Both the position numbers and the translations under genes were made by a program. The notes under the pieces were generated by a model that ran no database searches, was not told the DNA's origin, and saw only the letters and a program-made list of their open reading frames with translations. Of a DNA stretch of 64,000 nucleotides, positions 56,401 through 64,000 are shown piece by piece. Position 1 is the stretch's first letter; each line of letters starts with the position of its first letter. The DNA is from Chionis minor (Eukaryota > Chordata > Aves > Charadriiformes > Chionididae). The stretch spans positions 564,310 through 628,309 of the forward strand of contig VZSF01005685.1 of assembly GCA_013398295.1 (NCBI GenBank), written 5' to 3'.

Positions 56401-58999
56401 TCCAGGGACAAAGCCTGGTCCCTTCTGCTTCCCAAATCTGCACCTCCGTCACAAATATGTTTCTATTTTGAATGCTTTGCAGAACAGGAATTCACCCTAA
56501 ATCTCAAACTGGGGACACCACACTGCTCAGTTCAAGTACTTAAAATTGAAATTATACATTATGACATTCTCTAAAAACCCCACACTTTTACCAGCCCCTA
56601 AAATGTCTTGTTAGAACCAGCTCAATACTTATCCTGAGCTTTTCATTGCCACACCACAACACCCAAAGAAAGACTCCTCTCTCCCGGGGGGTGACTTGGT
56701 GGTGACGACCCCACTGGGGAAACCGGGATTGTCCCTCCTCACCTGCACCCTGGCCCTTGGAAGCCAGTGGGGACGGCAGGCTGGACCCTGGCGGCGGCAT
56801 GTTTTACAGACAGGACCCTGCCTCCCTCCAAAATGATCCAAAGGGCAAAACTCATCACTCGGAAAGCCGCATCGATGTAGCAAGTTAACGTGGAAAAAAC
56901 CACCCGGAGCTGGAGGGGTCTCCCTGGCTACGCTGCTCCATGGCAGTTCCTTCCACGCGCTGGATCACATCACCGCTTGCCGTGAAAAATCACTTCCTCG
57001 CCTCCAACCCAGCATTTCGGATGCACTCGGATCTTCCCGAGGCTGCCGGATCATCAGCAATATTAAATGCAAAGATGCTGGATGGACTGAATCATTCCCA
57101 GCTGGTGAATGATTCCCTTGTTCAGCTGTTTGGAGATCGGCAGCGGCAAAGAAAGAGCTTTCTCATGCAGCCCTGTGGTTTGCCAGCGCCCAGCATCGGT
57201 GCCCAGTATGCACCATTGTGACCAGCAAACTTCCAATGAAAGTTTCCTTGTCAAGCACGGAGAGACGCTCCTTGTCAAAGGGAGAAAGGGGGGGGTATTG
57301 CTGATGTGTCACCGGGCAGCCGGAGCGGCAACACTCCTGCTAGGGGGCTCTCGGGGGCATTTCTGGGGTTTTGAGAGTTATGGGTGAATTATGTCTCCAT
57401 TTCGTAGGTCGCGTTTCCGTGCACAACCCAGCCGCAGCGGGAGCGCAGATCTGGATGAAGGCATTTGTGCAGTAACCCCCTGCTGATTTACACATGCCTT
57501 TCCCCAGCGGTCCCAACTAAAGATGAGGATTTTGAAAAGAATGGGGAAAAAAGGGCAAGTTTAAAGTTGGAAACAATCTGGGGCAGAACAGGGCGATCAA
57601 TAAGAAATAAACCATAAGCCACCTGAGGACGGGGCATCTAAGCCCCTCTCGGAGAGGGATAAACTCACAGCCGTGAGCAAAGATCCGAGGAACAGCTCGG
57701 GAAGGTTCCGTCCAGACACCCTGCAGGACCCACGCTGCCGTCAGCAGCGCGCTTGAAGCTGGGAGCCTGTCCTCAATGCCAAATAACCTGCTGGGAGCTC
57801 CGAGCACAGCACACAAACCCCGATTCCTAGGAAGAGGGCTGCCATCCCCACCAGCGCTCGCGTGCGGCTCCAACGCACAGACCTTCCTCCAATTAAAAGC
57901 ATGCCCATGTGTGAGAATCAGGAATTTTAAAAACCGATATTAAAGGGATTTCGAGAACTTTAGGAGAGCGGGGGAAAAAATGTTATTCTTGAAAAGATCC
58001 CTTTATAAGTTAAAATTTTATTAAACTGTAGCTGCTGGGAGCAAACCGCGAGCGAGGGATTCCAGCGTACTCCGTTCCCTCGACTAGTAATTTATGATTT
58101 ACTTTTGTAATAACTGAAGCCATAAGGAACTCATTGGATTAAGGAGTCTTATTATTTATGTTGTGGAACAATAATATTTAACTGTATAAAGCCACATACC
58201 TACTCATACAGACTTTCCCTCTATATGAAACAGACTGCACTTCATAAGTAAAACCCTGGCCGATGGGAACGCTGCCATCGAATTCCGATAGCACCCACGT
58301 TTCGCCATATACATTGTAGTTTAAGGTTGCTTTTAAAAGCCTGTTATATCATCACCACGGGCAGCAAAACACAGACCCCAGAGACCCAGATAACCATAGA
58401 TGCAAAACTCCCGGCAGCATCACTCCGCATCCCACCTCACCGCCAGCAAGGGACTGCCCTGGGGCCGGCCGGCACGGTCCAAAATCACTCCCGGGGGATG
58501 CAGACCCACGTGCCAGCACCCACGAGGCCACAAAAACACCATGGAAGCGGGGTCCAGTGCTGAGCTAGCAATGGGTATCCCAGTCCCAGCGCGTGGCTTG
58601 GCTTCGGTCACTCGGAGGAGGAATTGCATCCCAGGGTTTTGCAGCTAACGATAGGATTGAGCCGGCAGAGAGGCTCCCCACGGGCTTGTCCCCCTTTGCC
58701 CCCCACTGAGCCACTCGTAAACTCAAGCCAATTAAAAGTGATGTCTCCCAGGGCTCTACATGGGAAAAGACGGACTATTGTAAGAGCACAAAAATCTCCT
58801 GGCAAGACGATGAAAGCAGCCGGCCCCGCTCTCCGAGCCCCGCTGTCAAATTTTATCCGACTTTGCTGGAACTACATTGCAACTTCCCCCTTTTCGTGTC
58901 CCCTCCCCGTAAGAAGGCGAGGCCACTTACTCCGCCAGCTCCTCCAAGCTCCGATACACGTCGTCATCGTTTTCCGTGGTCTCCTCCGACGGGAAGGGC
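23429..58999 (-). CDS. VAV2: VAV2 guanine-nucleotide exchange factor (26 3' exons; 5' exons outside window)
   Basis: VAV2 is a cytoplasmic, tyrosine-phosphorylation-activated exchange factor for Rac/Rho-family GTPases downstream of growth-factor, integrin and antigen receptors. Twenty-six exons join in phase to 746 residues plus stop, matching human VAV2 from about residue 132 to its end (878). Order seen: acidic region with three regulatory tyrosines ([21 protein letters not shown]); DH domain (fragment about 70-250); PH (about 285-385); C1 zinc finger HHNFQMYTF...CKAC...[12 protein letters not shown] (about 394-435); N-terminal SH3 (about 460-525); SH2 with the LIRER phosphotyrosine pocket (about 541-635); 29-residue alternative segment (651-679); C-terminal SH3 (about 690-745) ending [10 protein letters not shown]. 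Identity is clear against VAV1/VAV3 from [22 protein letters not shown] and the C-terminus. The CH domain exons (about 130 residues) lie beyond 64000. All introns are GT-AG. It is intact, with SARDH about 3.4 kb downstream on the same strand. Confidence 0.97.
24136..24290 (-). CDS. VAV2: VAV2 exon: C-terminal SH3
   Basis: Acceptor CCCTCGCAG|TGTTCACC, donor GGAAGA|GTGAGT; 155 nt. Encodes [57 protein letters not shown]-like ARYNF, the ELSL-x-E-GD loop and GWWKGE are SH3 landmarks. Confidence 0.97.
24291..26417. other. VAV2 intron, 2.1 kb, C-rich simple repeat inside
   Basis: Ordinary intron between the cassette exon and the C-terminal SH3 exon. A pentanucleotide run of CCCAT/CCCGT units lies at about 25914-25950. 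No exon-like frame is recognised. Confidence 0.65.
26418..26504 (-). CDS. VAV2: VAV2 87-nt cassette exon between SH2 and last SH3
   Basis: Acceptor CTTTGCAG|CCTCCT, donor GTCAG|GTACCA; 87 nt, 29 codons, phase 1 at both ends. Encodes [29 protein letters not shown]. The longer human isoform carries the same segment. Skipping joins RSP directly to VFTPRVIG in frame, so this is a likely alternative exon. Confidence 0.94.
26505..27357. other. VAV2 intron, 0.85 kb, T-rich
   Basis: Contains T-rich runs (26920-26955) and an A run (about 26995-27010), otherwise unique sequence. It lies upstream (in transcription) of the 87-nt cassette exon. It does not provide an unusually long pyrimidine tract right at the cassette acceptor. 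Confidence 0.55.
27358..27481 (-). CDS. VAV2: VAV2 exon: end of SH2 and linker
   Basis: Acceptor CTTCCCAG|GAGCTG, donor TCTCCAG|GTAAAA; 124 nt. Encodes [35 protein letters not shown] and TFTRSP. It ends at phase 1, so the next exon can be included or skipped. Confidence 0.97.
27576..27663 (-). CDS. VAV2: VAV2 exon: SH2 domain
   Basis: Acceptor ATTGGCAG|GTTCAA, donor TTGCTG|GTAAGT; 88 nt. Encodes [35 protein letters not shown] is the central SH2 strand with its specificity His. Confidence 0.97.
27664..27801 (-). other. VAV2: Very short AT-rich VAV2 intron with self-complementary donor
   Basis: 138-nt intron. The sense strand opens with GTGAGTAATACTTAATTAAT and is full of TTAATTAA palindromes. 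It contains ATTACTCACT (plus-strand 27732-27741), the exact reverse complement of the ten bases AGTGAGTAAT spanning the exon-intron junction (27793-27802). Confidence 0.85.
27802..27918 (-). CDS. VAV2: VAV2 exon: SH2 domain with phosphotyrosine-binding Arg
   Basis: Acceptor GGGCTCAG|GTTCGC, donor ATTAA|GTGAGT; 117 nt. Encodes [38 protein letters not shown]. The Arg of LIRER is the FLVR arginine. The donor has an exact inverted copy in the following short intron (27732-27741). Confidence 0.97.
   Translation of the reverse strand, partial: VRREHGAAADRQPAEVSRQRHLPDPGATGRGRALCHQY
28656..28708 (-). CDS. VAV2: VAV2 exon: SH3-SH2 linker
   Basis: Acceptor CTTTGCAG|CCTCCC, donor CCCATG|GTGAGT; 53 nt. 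Encodes [17 protein letters not shown] and the split Trp that opens the SH2 domain. Confidence 0.96.
29343..29417 (-). CDS. VAV2: VAV2 exon: N-terminal SH3, second half
   Basis: Acceptor CTTTGCAG|GGGCGG, donor GCGAGG|GTAAGT; 75 nt, 25 codons. Encodes [25 protein letters not shown], including the GYFPSSxVKP SH3 end. Confidence 0.97.
29637..29764 (-). CDS. VAV2: VAV2 exon: N-terminal SH3, first half
   Basis: Acceptor TGTTCCAG|GTCCTA, donor TGGGAG|GTGAGA; 128 nt. Encodes [35 protein letters not shown] and PDSPWWE. The tandem WW after the n-Src loop is the SH3 signature. Confidence 0.97.
29765..31016. other. VAV2 intron, 1.25 kb, nothing recognised
   Basis: Lies between the SH3 exon and the 22-nt microexon. 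An A run (29805-29819) is the only simple sequence noted. Confidence 0.55.
31017..31038 (-). CDS. VAV2: VAV2 22-nt microexon (DSLSAGP)
   Basis: Acceptor CTCTCTGCAG|GATTCA, donor GACCTG|GTAAGG; 22 nt. Encodes DSLSAGP plus the first base of Gly, matching the ASGAGPGPKM linker in human. It lies in the C1-to-SH3 linker; joined with the 17-nt exon the frame is kept. Confidence 0.92.
31375..31391 (-). CDS. VAV2: VAV2 17-nt microexon (SSADQ)
   Basis: Acceptor CTCTTGCAG|GCTC, donor GACCAG|GTACGT; 17 nt. It completes the Gly codon of the previous exon and adds SSADQ, aligning with the SPAD stretch of human VAV2 after CK. Together with the next 22-nt exon it totals 39 nt (13 codons). Confidence 0.9.
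32172..32260 (-). CDS. VAV2: VAV2 exon: C1 zinc finger, second half
   Basis: Acceptor TTGCACAG|AGGAAC, donor ATGG|GTGAGT; 89 nt. Encodes [37 protein letters not shown] and PPC complete the zinc ligands. Confidence 0.97.
32362..32463 (-). CDS. VAV2: VAV2 exon: C1 zinc finger, first half
   Basis: Acceptor CCCTTAG|GTCCAAC, donor CTAAG|GTGAGC; 102 nt. Encodes [33 protein letters not shown]. It holds the zinc-binding His and the first CxxC pair of the C1 domain. Confidence 0.97.
33050..33159 (-). CDS. VAV2: VAV2 exon: PH domain C-terminal helix
   Basis: Acceptor TCTTGCAG|TGGTCG, donor GCAAT|GTGAGC; 110 nt. Encodes [44 protein letters not shown] is the PH-domain alpha helix with its invariant Trp. 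Confidence 0.97.
33160..34318. other. VAV2 intron, 1.2 kb, nothing recognised
   Basis: Unique sequence between two PH-domain exons. No repeat, exon or RNA gene is recognised. Confidence 0.55.
34319..34451 (-). CDS. VAV2: VAV2 exon: PH domain
   Basis: Acceptor TTGGGCAG|GTATTT, donor AAGAAG|GTAGGT; 133 nt. Encodes [36 protein letters not shown] and MNNKDIKK. Confidence 0.97.
34710..34795 (-). CDS. VAV2: VAV2 exon: DH-PH junction
   Basis: Acceptor TTCTGCAG|CAAGTG, donor GACAG|GTGAGC; 86 nt. Encodes [28 protein letters not shown], the start of the PH domain. Confidence 0.97.
34796..36554. other. VAV2 intron, 1.8 kb, candidate regulatory stretch
   Basis: About 35500-35790 mixes AT-rich words with unmutated CpGs, including a TGACGTC half of a CRE (35603-35609), GATTATCATGACT and CTGTCAATTAG. 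Such composition often marks conserved non-coding elements. The rest is plain. Confidence 0.4.
36555..36641 (-). CDS. VAV2: VAV2 exon: last DH helix
   Basis: Acceptor CTTTTAAG|GACTTG, donor AATCTG|GTAAGT; 87 nt, 29 codons. Encodes [29 protein letters not shown], ending the DH domain. Confidence 0.97.
36642..39316. other. VAV2 intron, 2.7 kb, with a 5-base N gap
   Basis: Contains NNNNN at 37033-37037 just after a C run (about 37008-37019), an assembly uncertainty. There is also an A run (38881-38895). No exon or element is recognised. Confidence 0.6.
39317..39385 (-). CDS. VAV2: VAV2 exon: DH domain
   Basis: Acceptor TTTTTCAG|GAGCTG, donor ATGCAG|GTACAG; 69 nt, 23 codons. Encodes [23 protein letters not shown]. 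Confidence 0.97.
39843..39938 (-). CDS. VAV2: VAV2 exon: DH catalytic core helix
   Basis: Acceptor TGTAACAG|GAATGC, donor TTAAAA|GTAAGT; 96 nt, 32 codons. Encodes [32 protein letters not shown]. The [16 protein letters not shown] block is the conserved GTPase-contacting DH helix (CR3). Confidence 0.97.
39939..41297. other. VAV2 intron, 1.4 kb, with a TAAT-dense stretch
   Basis: Positions 40155-40400 hold many TAAT/ATTA homeodomain-type cores and a perfect inverted repeat TAATGAG-6 bp-CTCATTA (40185-40204), plus GCTGATAAGCATTAAG (about 40346). This may be an intronic enhancer. Nothing else is recognised. Confidence 0.4.
41298..41397 (-). CDS. VAV2: VAV2 exon: DH domain
   Basis: Acceptor CTCTACAG|GCTGC, donor GTGGAG|GTGAGC; 100 nt. 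Encodes [33 protein letters not shown]. Confidence 0.97.
41398..44930. other. VAV2 intron, 3.5 kb, with a minisatellite
   Basis: Contains the three-copy 44-bp repeat at 43219-43350 and an A run (43073-43087). The remaining sequence shows no recognisable exon, RNA or transposon. Confidence 0.6.
43219..43350. repeat. Three-copy 44-bp minisatellite in a VAV2 intron
   Basis: Units start at 43219, 43263 and 43307, each with CTGG, then a CCACATTCC-like block, TCTTTGGTGGGA, and ACACTGTCTCTC. The 44-base period is exact. The period is not a multiple of three, and the open frames crossing it on the minus strand are repeat artefacts. Confidence 0.92.
44931..45031 (-). CDS. VAV2: VAV2 exon: DH domain
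   Basis: Acceptor CATTTTAG|GACCTA, donor GAGAG|GTAAAG; 101 nt. Encodes [33 protein letters not shown] and the split Arg. Confidence 0.97.
45657..45725 (-). CDS. VAV2: VAV2 exon: DH domain
   Basis: Acceptor CTTGCAG|AACTAT, donor TTGGAG|GTAACG; 69 nt, 23 codons, phase 0. Encodes [23 protein letters not shown]. Confidence 0.97.
45726..47242. other. VAV2 intron, 1.5 kb, nothing recognised
   Basis: AT-richer than most of the window (46700-46900 in particular). No exon, RNA gene or known repeat is recognised. Confidence 0.55.
47243..47341 (-). CDS. VAV2: VAV2 exon: start of DH domain
   Basis: Acceptor TTTTCTAG|AAAATG, donor GAAAAG|GTAAGA; 99 nt, 33 codons. Encodes [33 protein letters not shown], the first DH helix (CR1). 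Confidence 0.97.
48018..48032 (-). CDS. VAV2: VAV2 15-nt microexon (IRYMQ)
   Basis: Acceptor CATGCTTCAG|ATTAGA, donor ATGCAG|GTAAGA; exactly five codons, phase 0 at both ends. It supplies IRYMQ between VQQPM and KMGMTEDD, as in human VAV2. The intron on one side is 676 bp and on the other 1745 bp. Skipping it would keep the frame. Confidence 0.95.
48033..49777. other. VAV2 intron before the 15-nt microexon, 1.7 kb
   Basis: No other exon is visible. The part just upstream of the microexon acceptor (48033-48070 on the plus strand) is not strongly pyrimidine-rich, as is common next to regulated microexons; this is suggestive only. Confidence 0.5.
49778..49880 (-). CDS. VAV2: VAV2 exon: acidic region with second and third regulatory Tyr
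   Basis: Acceptor GTTCCAG|CGAACATG, donor CCCATG|GTAACA; 103 nt. Encodes [41 protein letters not shown] and DDIYEDI are the autoinhibitory tyrosine sites of the VAV family. Confidence 0.97.
56007..56049. repeat. T-rich homopolymer run
   Basis: About 20 T, CC, 11 T, CC, 8 T, then AATAAATAG. On the sense strand of VAV2 this is A-rich. No retroposon body is evident next to it. Confidence 0.85.
57980..58345. promoter_or_regulatory. Candidate conserved non-coding element in a VAV2 intron
   Basis: An AT-rich island in GC-rich surroundings with TTATTTATGTTGTGGAACAA (forkhead- and SOX-like words), GTAATTTATGATTTAC and CCCTCTATATGAAACAG, and unmutated CpGs (CGCGAGCGAGGG). Conservation cannot be measured from one sequence. 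Confidence 0.3.
58931..58999 (-). CDS. VAV2: VAV2 exon (first in window): acidic region, first regulatory Tyr
   Basis: Acceptor CCCCCAG|GCCCTTC, donor GCGGA|GTAAGT; 69 nt. Encodes [22 protein letters not shown]. The Tyr in DDVYRSL corresponds to the first of three tyrosines that hold the DH domain closed until phosphorylated. The split D codon joins the next exon as AD-EHDL. Confidence 0.96.
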
Positions 59000-61900
59000 C
59001 TGGGGGAGGAGAGGAATGACAGCGTTATTGGCGCATCTCACCCCTCGCAGCAGATCCCCTGCAGCCCCAGCTGAACTCAGCCCAGCCCCGAGCATCCCGT
59101 TGAGCAGAGGGTGTTTCGGAACAAAATATTCATTGCAAATACATTTTTTCCTATTGAGGCATTAGCTCCCAGGAGGACATCCTCTCCGCTGCTTCCCGCG
59201 GGCGGCGCTGGCACGGCGGGTCAAGAAACCAGGTGGTGAGGCTGGTTCACCACCGGGCACCATCTGAGGAGTGAAGTGAGGAGTTGAGTCGTCCAACAGC
59301 ATCTCAGGGACCCTGCATCCGAGCCGTTGCTCCCTGCTGCGCCCGTGCTTGCACGAGTGACTCAGTGGAAACTTAATTCAAGTTTGGTGTTGGACTCGTT
59401 GAGACAGAGAAACGCTCTCTCCTCCACCCGTGATGGAGATACTTGCGAGCTCCTGCCCCGCTCGGCCAGGGCACGGCCGGAGCACGCCGAGCCGCTTCCC
59501 ACCGCTGTCTCCCACCCCTGCAAGCAGCCGATCCCACTGGAATGAACGAGTCCTTCCGAACCCTAGGCTTCCTCATCTCAACAACTTTGTGATAGCTGAA
59601 AAAAGTTAAGACCCTGGGGATGCGGGAAAGGACACCAAAAGGGCAAAAGGAAGGAGGGGAAAAAAAGCAGATTAAAAGAGAAAGGGAGGGAGTGGGGGGA
59701 ATACAAGAATTCCTTGGCTCATTCTGAAGTAATAACCAAATAATGTATGAAGGAGATGAAAAATACTGCTTTAATTAAAGCCAATGTATTATTGCTGGCA
59801 CGGGGCCACAGTGGGCTACGGCTCTGCTGGGGCTGGATGCACCTTGCGGCTCCAGCTACGTGGGGAGGGGGCTCCCCCCGGCCACAACCAGCCTGGTCCC
59901 CGCGAGGAGCAGGGGCTGCCGCCGGGCAGCTCGCCCCGAACCCCCTGGGCATGTCAGTGAAGGCAGCCGGGGGCCCCCAGGCTTGGAGCCGCAGGCATGG
60001 GATGCTGATGCTGCGGGCGAGCAAAACGGGATACATGTGAACTTTTAACTGCCCCCCAGAGCAATTTCCTCCTCTCCTCACCCCTCCCAGCCTCCCTGTT
60101 TCCCAATAGATCGCCTCTCCTAGAAGATTTAATACACGGCCTGGCTAGCCCCTGAATTGGCTATTTTTAGATCCTCTCTCTAGCATTAATTTGCCTTCCC
60201 CCCTCTGCTTTACTTCACCCTTCCTTTGGCAAGCGGCGTCAGACGGGGCGTTTTGAAATCGCCCTCAAACCCGCAGCGAGTTCAATTAAAACCACAACCA
60301 GGTGGTGGCCCCCAGTCACAGAGTGGGACGACTTCGTGCTCCACCAGCTACCAGTGCTGGCGTGTGCCTCCGCTGGAGGTGCAGAGCCAGGGGAACCAAG
60401 GAGCACCCAAGGCTGGCATGTCTGACAGTGGCAACGCGGGAGGGAGGAGAGCGATGGGTGGGAAGAGCGTCCCAACATCTGGCACAAACAGCTGCCCACG
60501 CGTCTGCGAGTTGTGGGGGGAAGCCCTTTTGGAGAGAAGCTCCGAAGCGTAAAGCTGCAGCGAGAGACCAGGAGGCACCTGGGCTCTTTACAAAACGTTC
60601 GTGGCTGCGCACGTTTCCTCTCCCCTGGCCGCCCCCCGGGGATTAGTGACAAACACAAAAGCCGTGTGAAGTGCAGACTGAAAAAACCACCAGTTCCTGG
60701 TGCACGTGGATGAGCTGATCATGGGAACTGGTCTCGGACTTCAGCCCCAGCGGGCGAGGGGACACGGCAGCCACTGCCACGGGGCAACACCGTCCCGCAC
60801 GGCTCCGGCAGCAAAGGAGAAATCAGAGGTGACCTCTGTTTAAACACCACTTCTTAAAAGAATAATAAAAAAAACCCCACCACCACAAGGCACGACTCCC
60901 TTTCTTTTACACGCATCTTCCGCTCTTAATCTCTAACTATTTCCTTCTCCAGTGCTCACCATGCCAGAAAGAATAAAGTAAAAGAGCCATAAAGCATATT
61001 AAAATCACAAGCACGCAGTTCCAACCATAAATCTGGGCTTGAGGTGTAATCAGTTCCTGTGATAAACCCCACCCTGTAAGACAAGGAGATGGCAAAGAGA
61101 GAAAAATATTTCCTAAGGAGAGTCCCATGGAGACGGCAGCTCCGGCAGCTCTCCCAGCTTCACCTTGACCATCAGTAAAGCACCGGAGTGAAAGTCAGGG
61201 CAGGGGAGGAATTAATAACCTGTACCTCCGCAATAGAAGATAATGGCTAAATAAGGATGCACAGAACACAATTAAGAAGGAAAGTCACACTGAGGAGAGA
61301 ATTACAAAATGGACCAGCTAAAATCTGGAGCTGAAGGCTGGATTTTTGGCAAAAGCCCTTTGTTCGTGCCTCTCTCCATGGCTCCCCCGTCCCACGTCAC
61401 CACTGCGGCAGCGGAGCTGCCGTCTCCCCACAGCTCCTCTCCCCTTCTCCAGAGCAGGCTGCCAGCCCCCAGACTGCAGGACAAGCCACCAGGGGCTGGG
61501 ACCACGCAGCTTAGGGCAGCTCTTGCCCCAAAGGTCCTTACTCTCCACCAAAAGCCCGATGTGCAACAACATAATTTAATTAAGTCCTACTAATTATGGC
61601 CGTTATTTAAAAACTCTCCCTACTTTTGGCTTACGTTCCCTTACATATCCGCTTACGTTACTTTTTCTTCACTGAACACAGGAAAAATTAATCTTCCAGC
61701 GACGAGCTGATGAAGATGAACCTCCAGCAGCCAGCTACAGAAAAGCATAATAAACACTTTTCTACCTAGACTCGCACCGCGGGTCAAGGTGGCTCTGGCA
61801 GGAGGCGCGGGGTGAAGTGCCCGCCCAGCCCTGTCCCATCAATTATTCCCTGTGTTCCTGGGTTTGCCGCTTCCCATCAGATCACCTTCATGGCTCCCCT

Positions 61901-64000
61901 GTGGGCCGAGCTCATCTCCGGGAGACGTTTTCCACTTGAACTGGCTGCAGAAACAGATTTGATATGGTGGGGAGAGGCCGGGGGAGGAGAGCCCTGCTCT
62001 TGCTCCTGCCCCGCCAGATCCATGTCAAGGCGACTCTAAGAAAAGCCAACTGGGTGAATTTTTAACCCGGTGTTTCTCATGCACGTCCAGGTCCAGCACA
62101 GGATTTGCATTCAGACGCCTTCATGCAGGCTATCAGCTTGGTCCCAACCACGCAGGGGGAAGCGTCTCCATCTGGCTGGGCGATGGTGCTGCACGTTCTC
62201 CAGCCATCAGCTCCCCAAGAGCAACCGCGTTGTTTGGGACCAGTTTGTGTGTCGTCATTTTTTTTAAAAGAGAGCAGAAACATTGGAAGGCAAGGAGTCT
62301 AAAAGCTACCGATTCCCTGGGAAATTCTTACAGGTCTCCAAGTACTTTGCAACTTCACACATAGTATTAAATGCTGTAGCTGGGAATGCCCAACAGTAAT
62401 GAGCAACGTATTCTGAGTCCGCTGAAACCCAACAGGTTTGCAGAGATCCCGGTTCATTTAAATTAATTTGAAAACGTCTCTCATTTAATATCTTTAGTTA
62501 AGCACCAGCTTCGTTTTTCACTCCACCATCATGAAAAACCACCTGCTGAGCCATTTATCCTGCCAGCCTGCGCCTGGGCTGCCGCAAGCTCCATCCCGCT
62601 CAGACGAAGAGCAAAAGCTCCCGCGACATCAAACACCTCTGGAACAGGCTCTTAGAGATAATAAACCTCCCAGAGTAGACTTCTTCACAGACAAACCCCC
62701 CAGCACTCAACAGCATCGCTTCCAGACATCAAAGAAGAGAACGAAAGTAGGATCGATCTGACGCGTTTGTTTTAGAGCCAGAAAGAGAAGGAAAGACCAA
62801 GTAATTTGTTACGGAGTTTAGAGCGGGCTTCTCCTCTTGAGGACAAGACTTACAGCAGACGATCATTCTCGACACGCGATGCAAAGCACCCCCTTGATCT
62901 TACAAAACATTTAGGCTACTTTCCAGGTTGGAAAGCTCGCGCACGCAACGCGCCTGTGCAAGGAAAGGCAGGAGCACATCACACGGAGGCGATAAGCGAT
63001 TAATATTTCACCAGGCACCTAATGCAAAACCTCCCTTGCTCTCTGCGGTCGCTCGGGTTGTCCCGTGATCCATCCCACGCCGCATCCTCATCAGCCGCCC
63101 CCACAGGCAGCAATCCTCTCCGCGGGCAGCGGGCGCAGCTCGGTGCACTGCCCGGCTGCTCTCGCCTCTGAATTATTGAACGGGAAGAGCCAGGTAGGCT
63201 GCAATTCTAACAGCAATAAGCACAACATTTTATTTATTTATTTATGAGCATATTTCAGCATCGTAGTGACTGAAGCCGGCTGTTCACCGCTGCAGTACCA
63301 CCACAGAGAATACAGAGGGTCGGCGGTGGGTCAGTTTTACTCGGGTAACTTTGTACAGAAGCGCCGTAGCCTCAAATCCACGCGTGACAGAGCCGGGAGG
63401 ATCCGGCATGATTTATTTTCCGTTTTCCTTATCTGCCTCCATTCTGATGTCTTGGGGCCAAACACCAGCCCTGGGAATAGAAAGCCCGGTGAGAAGCAGG
63501 CAGGGTGGAAATGTCCCACTCGCTGCCCCCCGTCCCAAGCAGCTGTCCCCATCTGAGGCCACTCTGGGTGGAGATCCTGTGTTGGGCAGATCTGCGAGGA
63601 GGTTTTCATAACTTGTGCAAACGCCCACAGGAGGGTGTTTGGTGGCTCATCCCTTCCCAGGAGCGGGACTCCAGCCTCCCAGTGCCAGCATGCCAATCTT
63701 TCCGTCATTTTCTTAAGTCCAGAGGTCACACTTCAGTGTTTTAAAAAGCAGGTGGAGTATGTGACACCTGTGAAACCTGAGCTGCTCCCATCTGCTGCCC
63801 CTTCTGCCAGGGATTTCTTCCTAAATGGAGAGGACCAGAGCCTCAAGCTGGTGCAAAGGAGCTTCTACAGCTCTGCTGGGATGGACAGGGCTGTGCTGAG
63901 TCTTCCTGGCTCAGGATCCAGCAGAAAAACATTTCCATAGCATCGTGTCTACAGAGTATAATTACACCTTGCAGTAACTCACAAAAGCCATGGCTGGGTG
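59000..64000. other. VAV2 intron continuing past the window end
   Basis: The preceding VAV2 exon (CH-domain end, family sequence like FGKVISAVSRLS...) was looked for here in the minus-strand translation and not found. No repeat beyond a TTTA run (about 63228-63244) and no other gene is recognised. Confidence 0.6.

Larger units (their letters stand above)
49881..58930. other. Large VAV2 intron, 9 kb
   Basis: The longest complete intron in the window. It holds a T-rich run broken by CC (56007-56049) and an AT-rich stretch with intact CpGs (57980-58345) that may be a conserved element. No CR1 or other transposon is recognised, and no open frame resembles a known protein. Confidence 0.6.

Noticed and set aside
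59000..64000. Search for the preceding VAV2 CH-domain exon
   Set aside because: No minus-strand segment resembling the CH-domain end with flanking AG/GT was found; the exon is presumed outside the window.
1..64000. A novel multi-gene system, CRISPR array, rRNA or tRNA gene
   Set aside because: Both strands are accounted for by two known single-copy vertebrate genes, their introns and sparse repeats; no cloverleaf with A/B boxes, direct-repeat array or unknown conserved protein was recognised.

Overview
The window is vertebrate genomic DNA, almost certainly avian. It holds intron-split genes with GT-AG boundaries, two rev-comp CR1 retroposon 3' ends (tandem TCATAGAAT-type terminus), short GC-rich introns and few other repeats. 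The gene pair SARDH-VAV2 is the one found at human 9q34; in birds that segment lies on a small GC-rich chromosome (chicken 17). The exact species cannot be told from the sequence.

Layout (both genes on the minus strand, read right to left). About 59.0 to 20.6 kb: the 3' three-quarters of VAV2, a Rho-family guanine-nucleotide exchange factor, as 26 exons. They run from the end of the CH domain/acidic region through DH, PH, C1, SH3, SH2 and C-terminal SH3 to the stop codon at 23429-23431, then a roughly 2.8 kb 3' UTR ending at a poly(A) signal at 20630-20635. The first VAV2 exons (most of the CH domain) lie beyond position 64000; 59000-64000 is intron. About 20.6 to 17.2 kb: a short intergenic spacer with no recognised gene. 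About 17.2 kb to position 303: SARDH, mitochondrial sarcosine dehydrogenase, as one probable non-coding 5' exon plus 16 coding exons giving 716 residues: targeting peptide, FAD domain, central domain and the first part of the folate-binding GCV_T domain. The last exons lie beyond position 1.

Every exon was placed by reading the minus-strand translation against the known vertebrate protein and then finding AG/GT boundaries whose phases join. The 16 SARDH coding exons sum to 2148 nt (716 codons). The 26 VAV2 exons sum to 1 + 747 x 3 nt, which is 746 residues plus stop. No exon carries a frameshift or internal stop, so both genes look intact. The two proteins are functionally unrelated (one-carbon metabolism in the mitochondrial matrix; receptor-to-Rac/Rho signalling); their adjacency is conserved synteny, not an operon.

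The points most worth a second look are RNA-processing features: a GC-AG intron in SARDH; microexons of 15, 17 and 22 nt in VAV2; an 87-nt in-frame cassette between SH2 and the last SH3; and a VAV2 5' splice site that has an exact 10-nt complement inside its own 138-nt intron. There are also three intronic minisatellites (20, 34 and 44 bp), a GC-rich assembly gap, and several AT-rich, motif-dense intron stretches that could be conserved regulatory elements. I found no CRISPR array, tRNA/rRNA gene, intact mobile element or undescribed multi-gene system.
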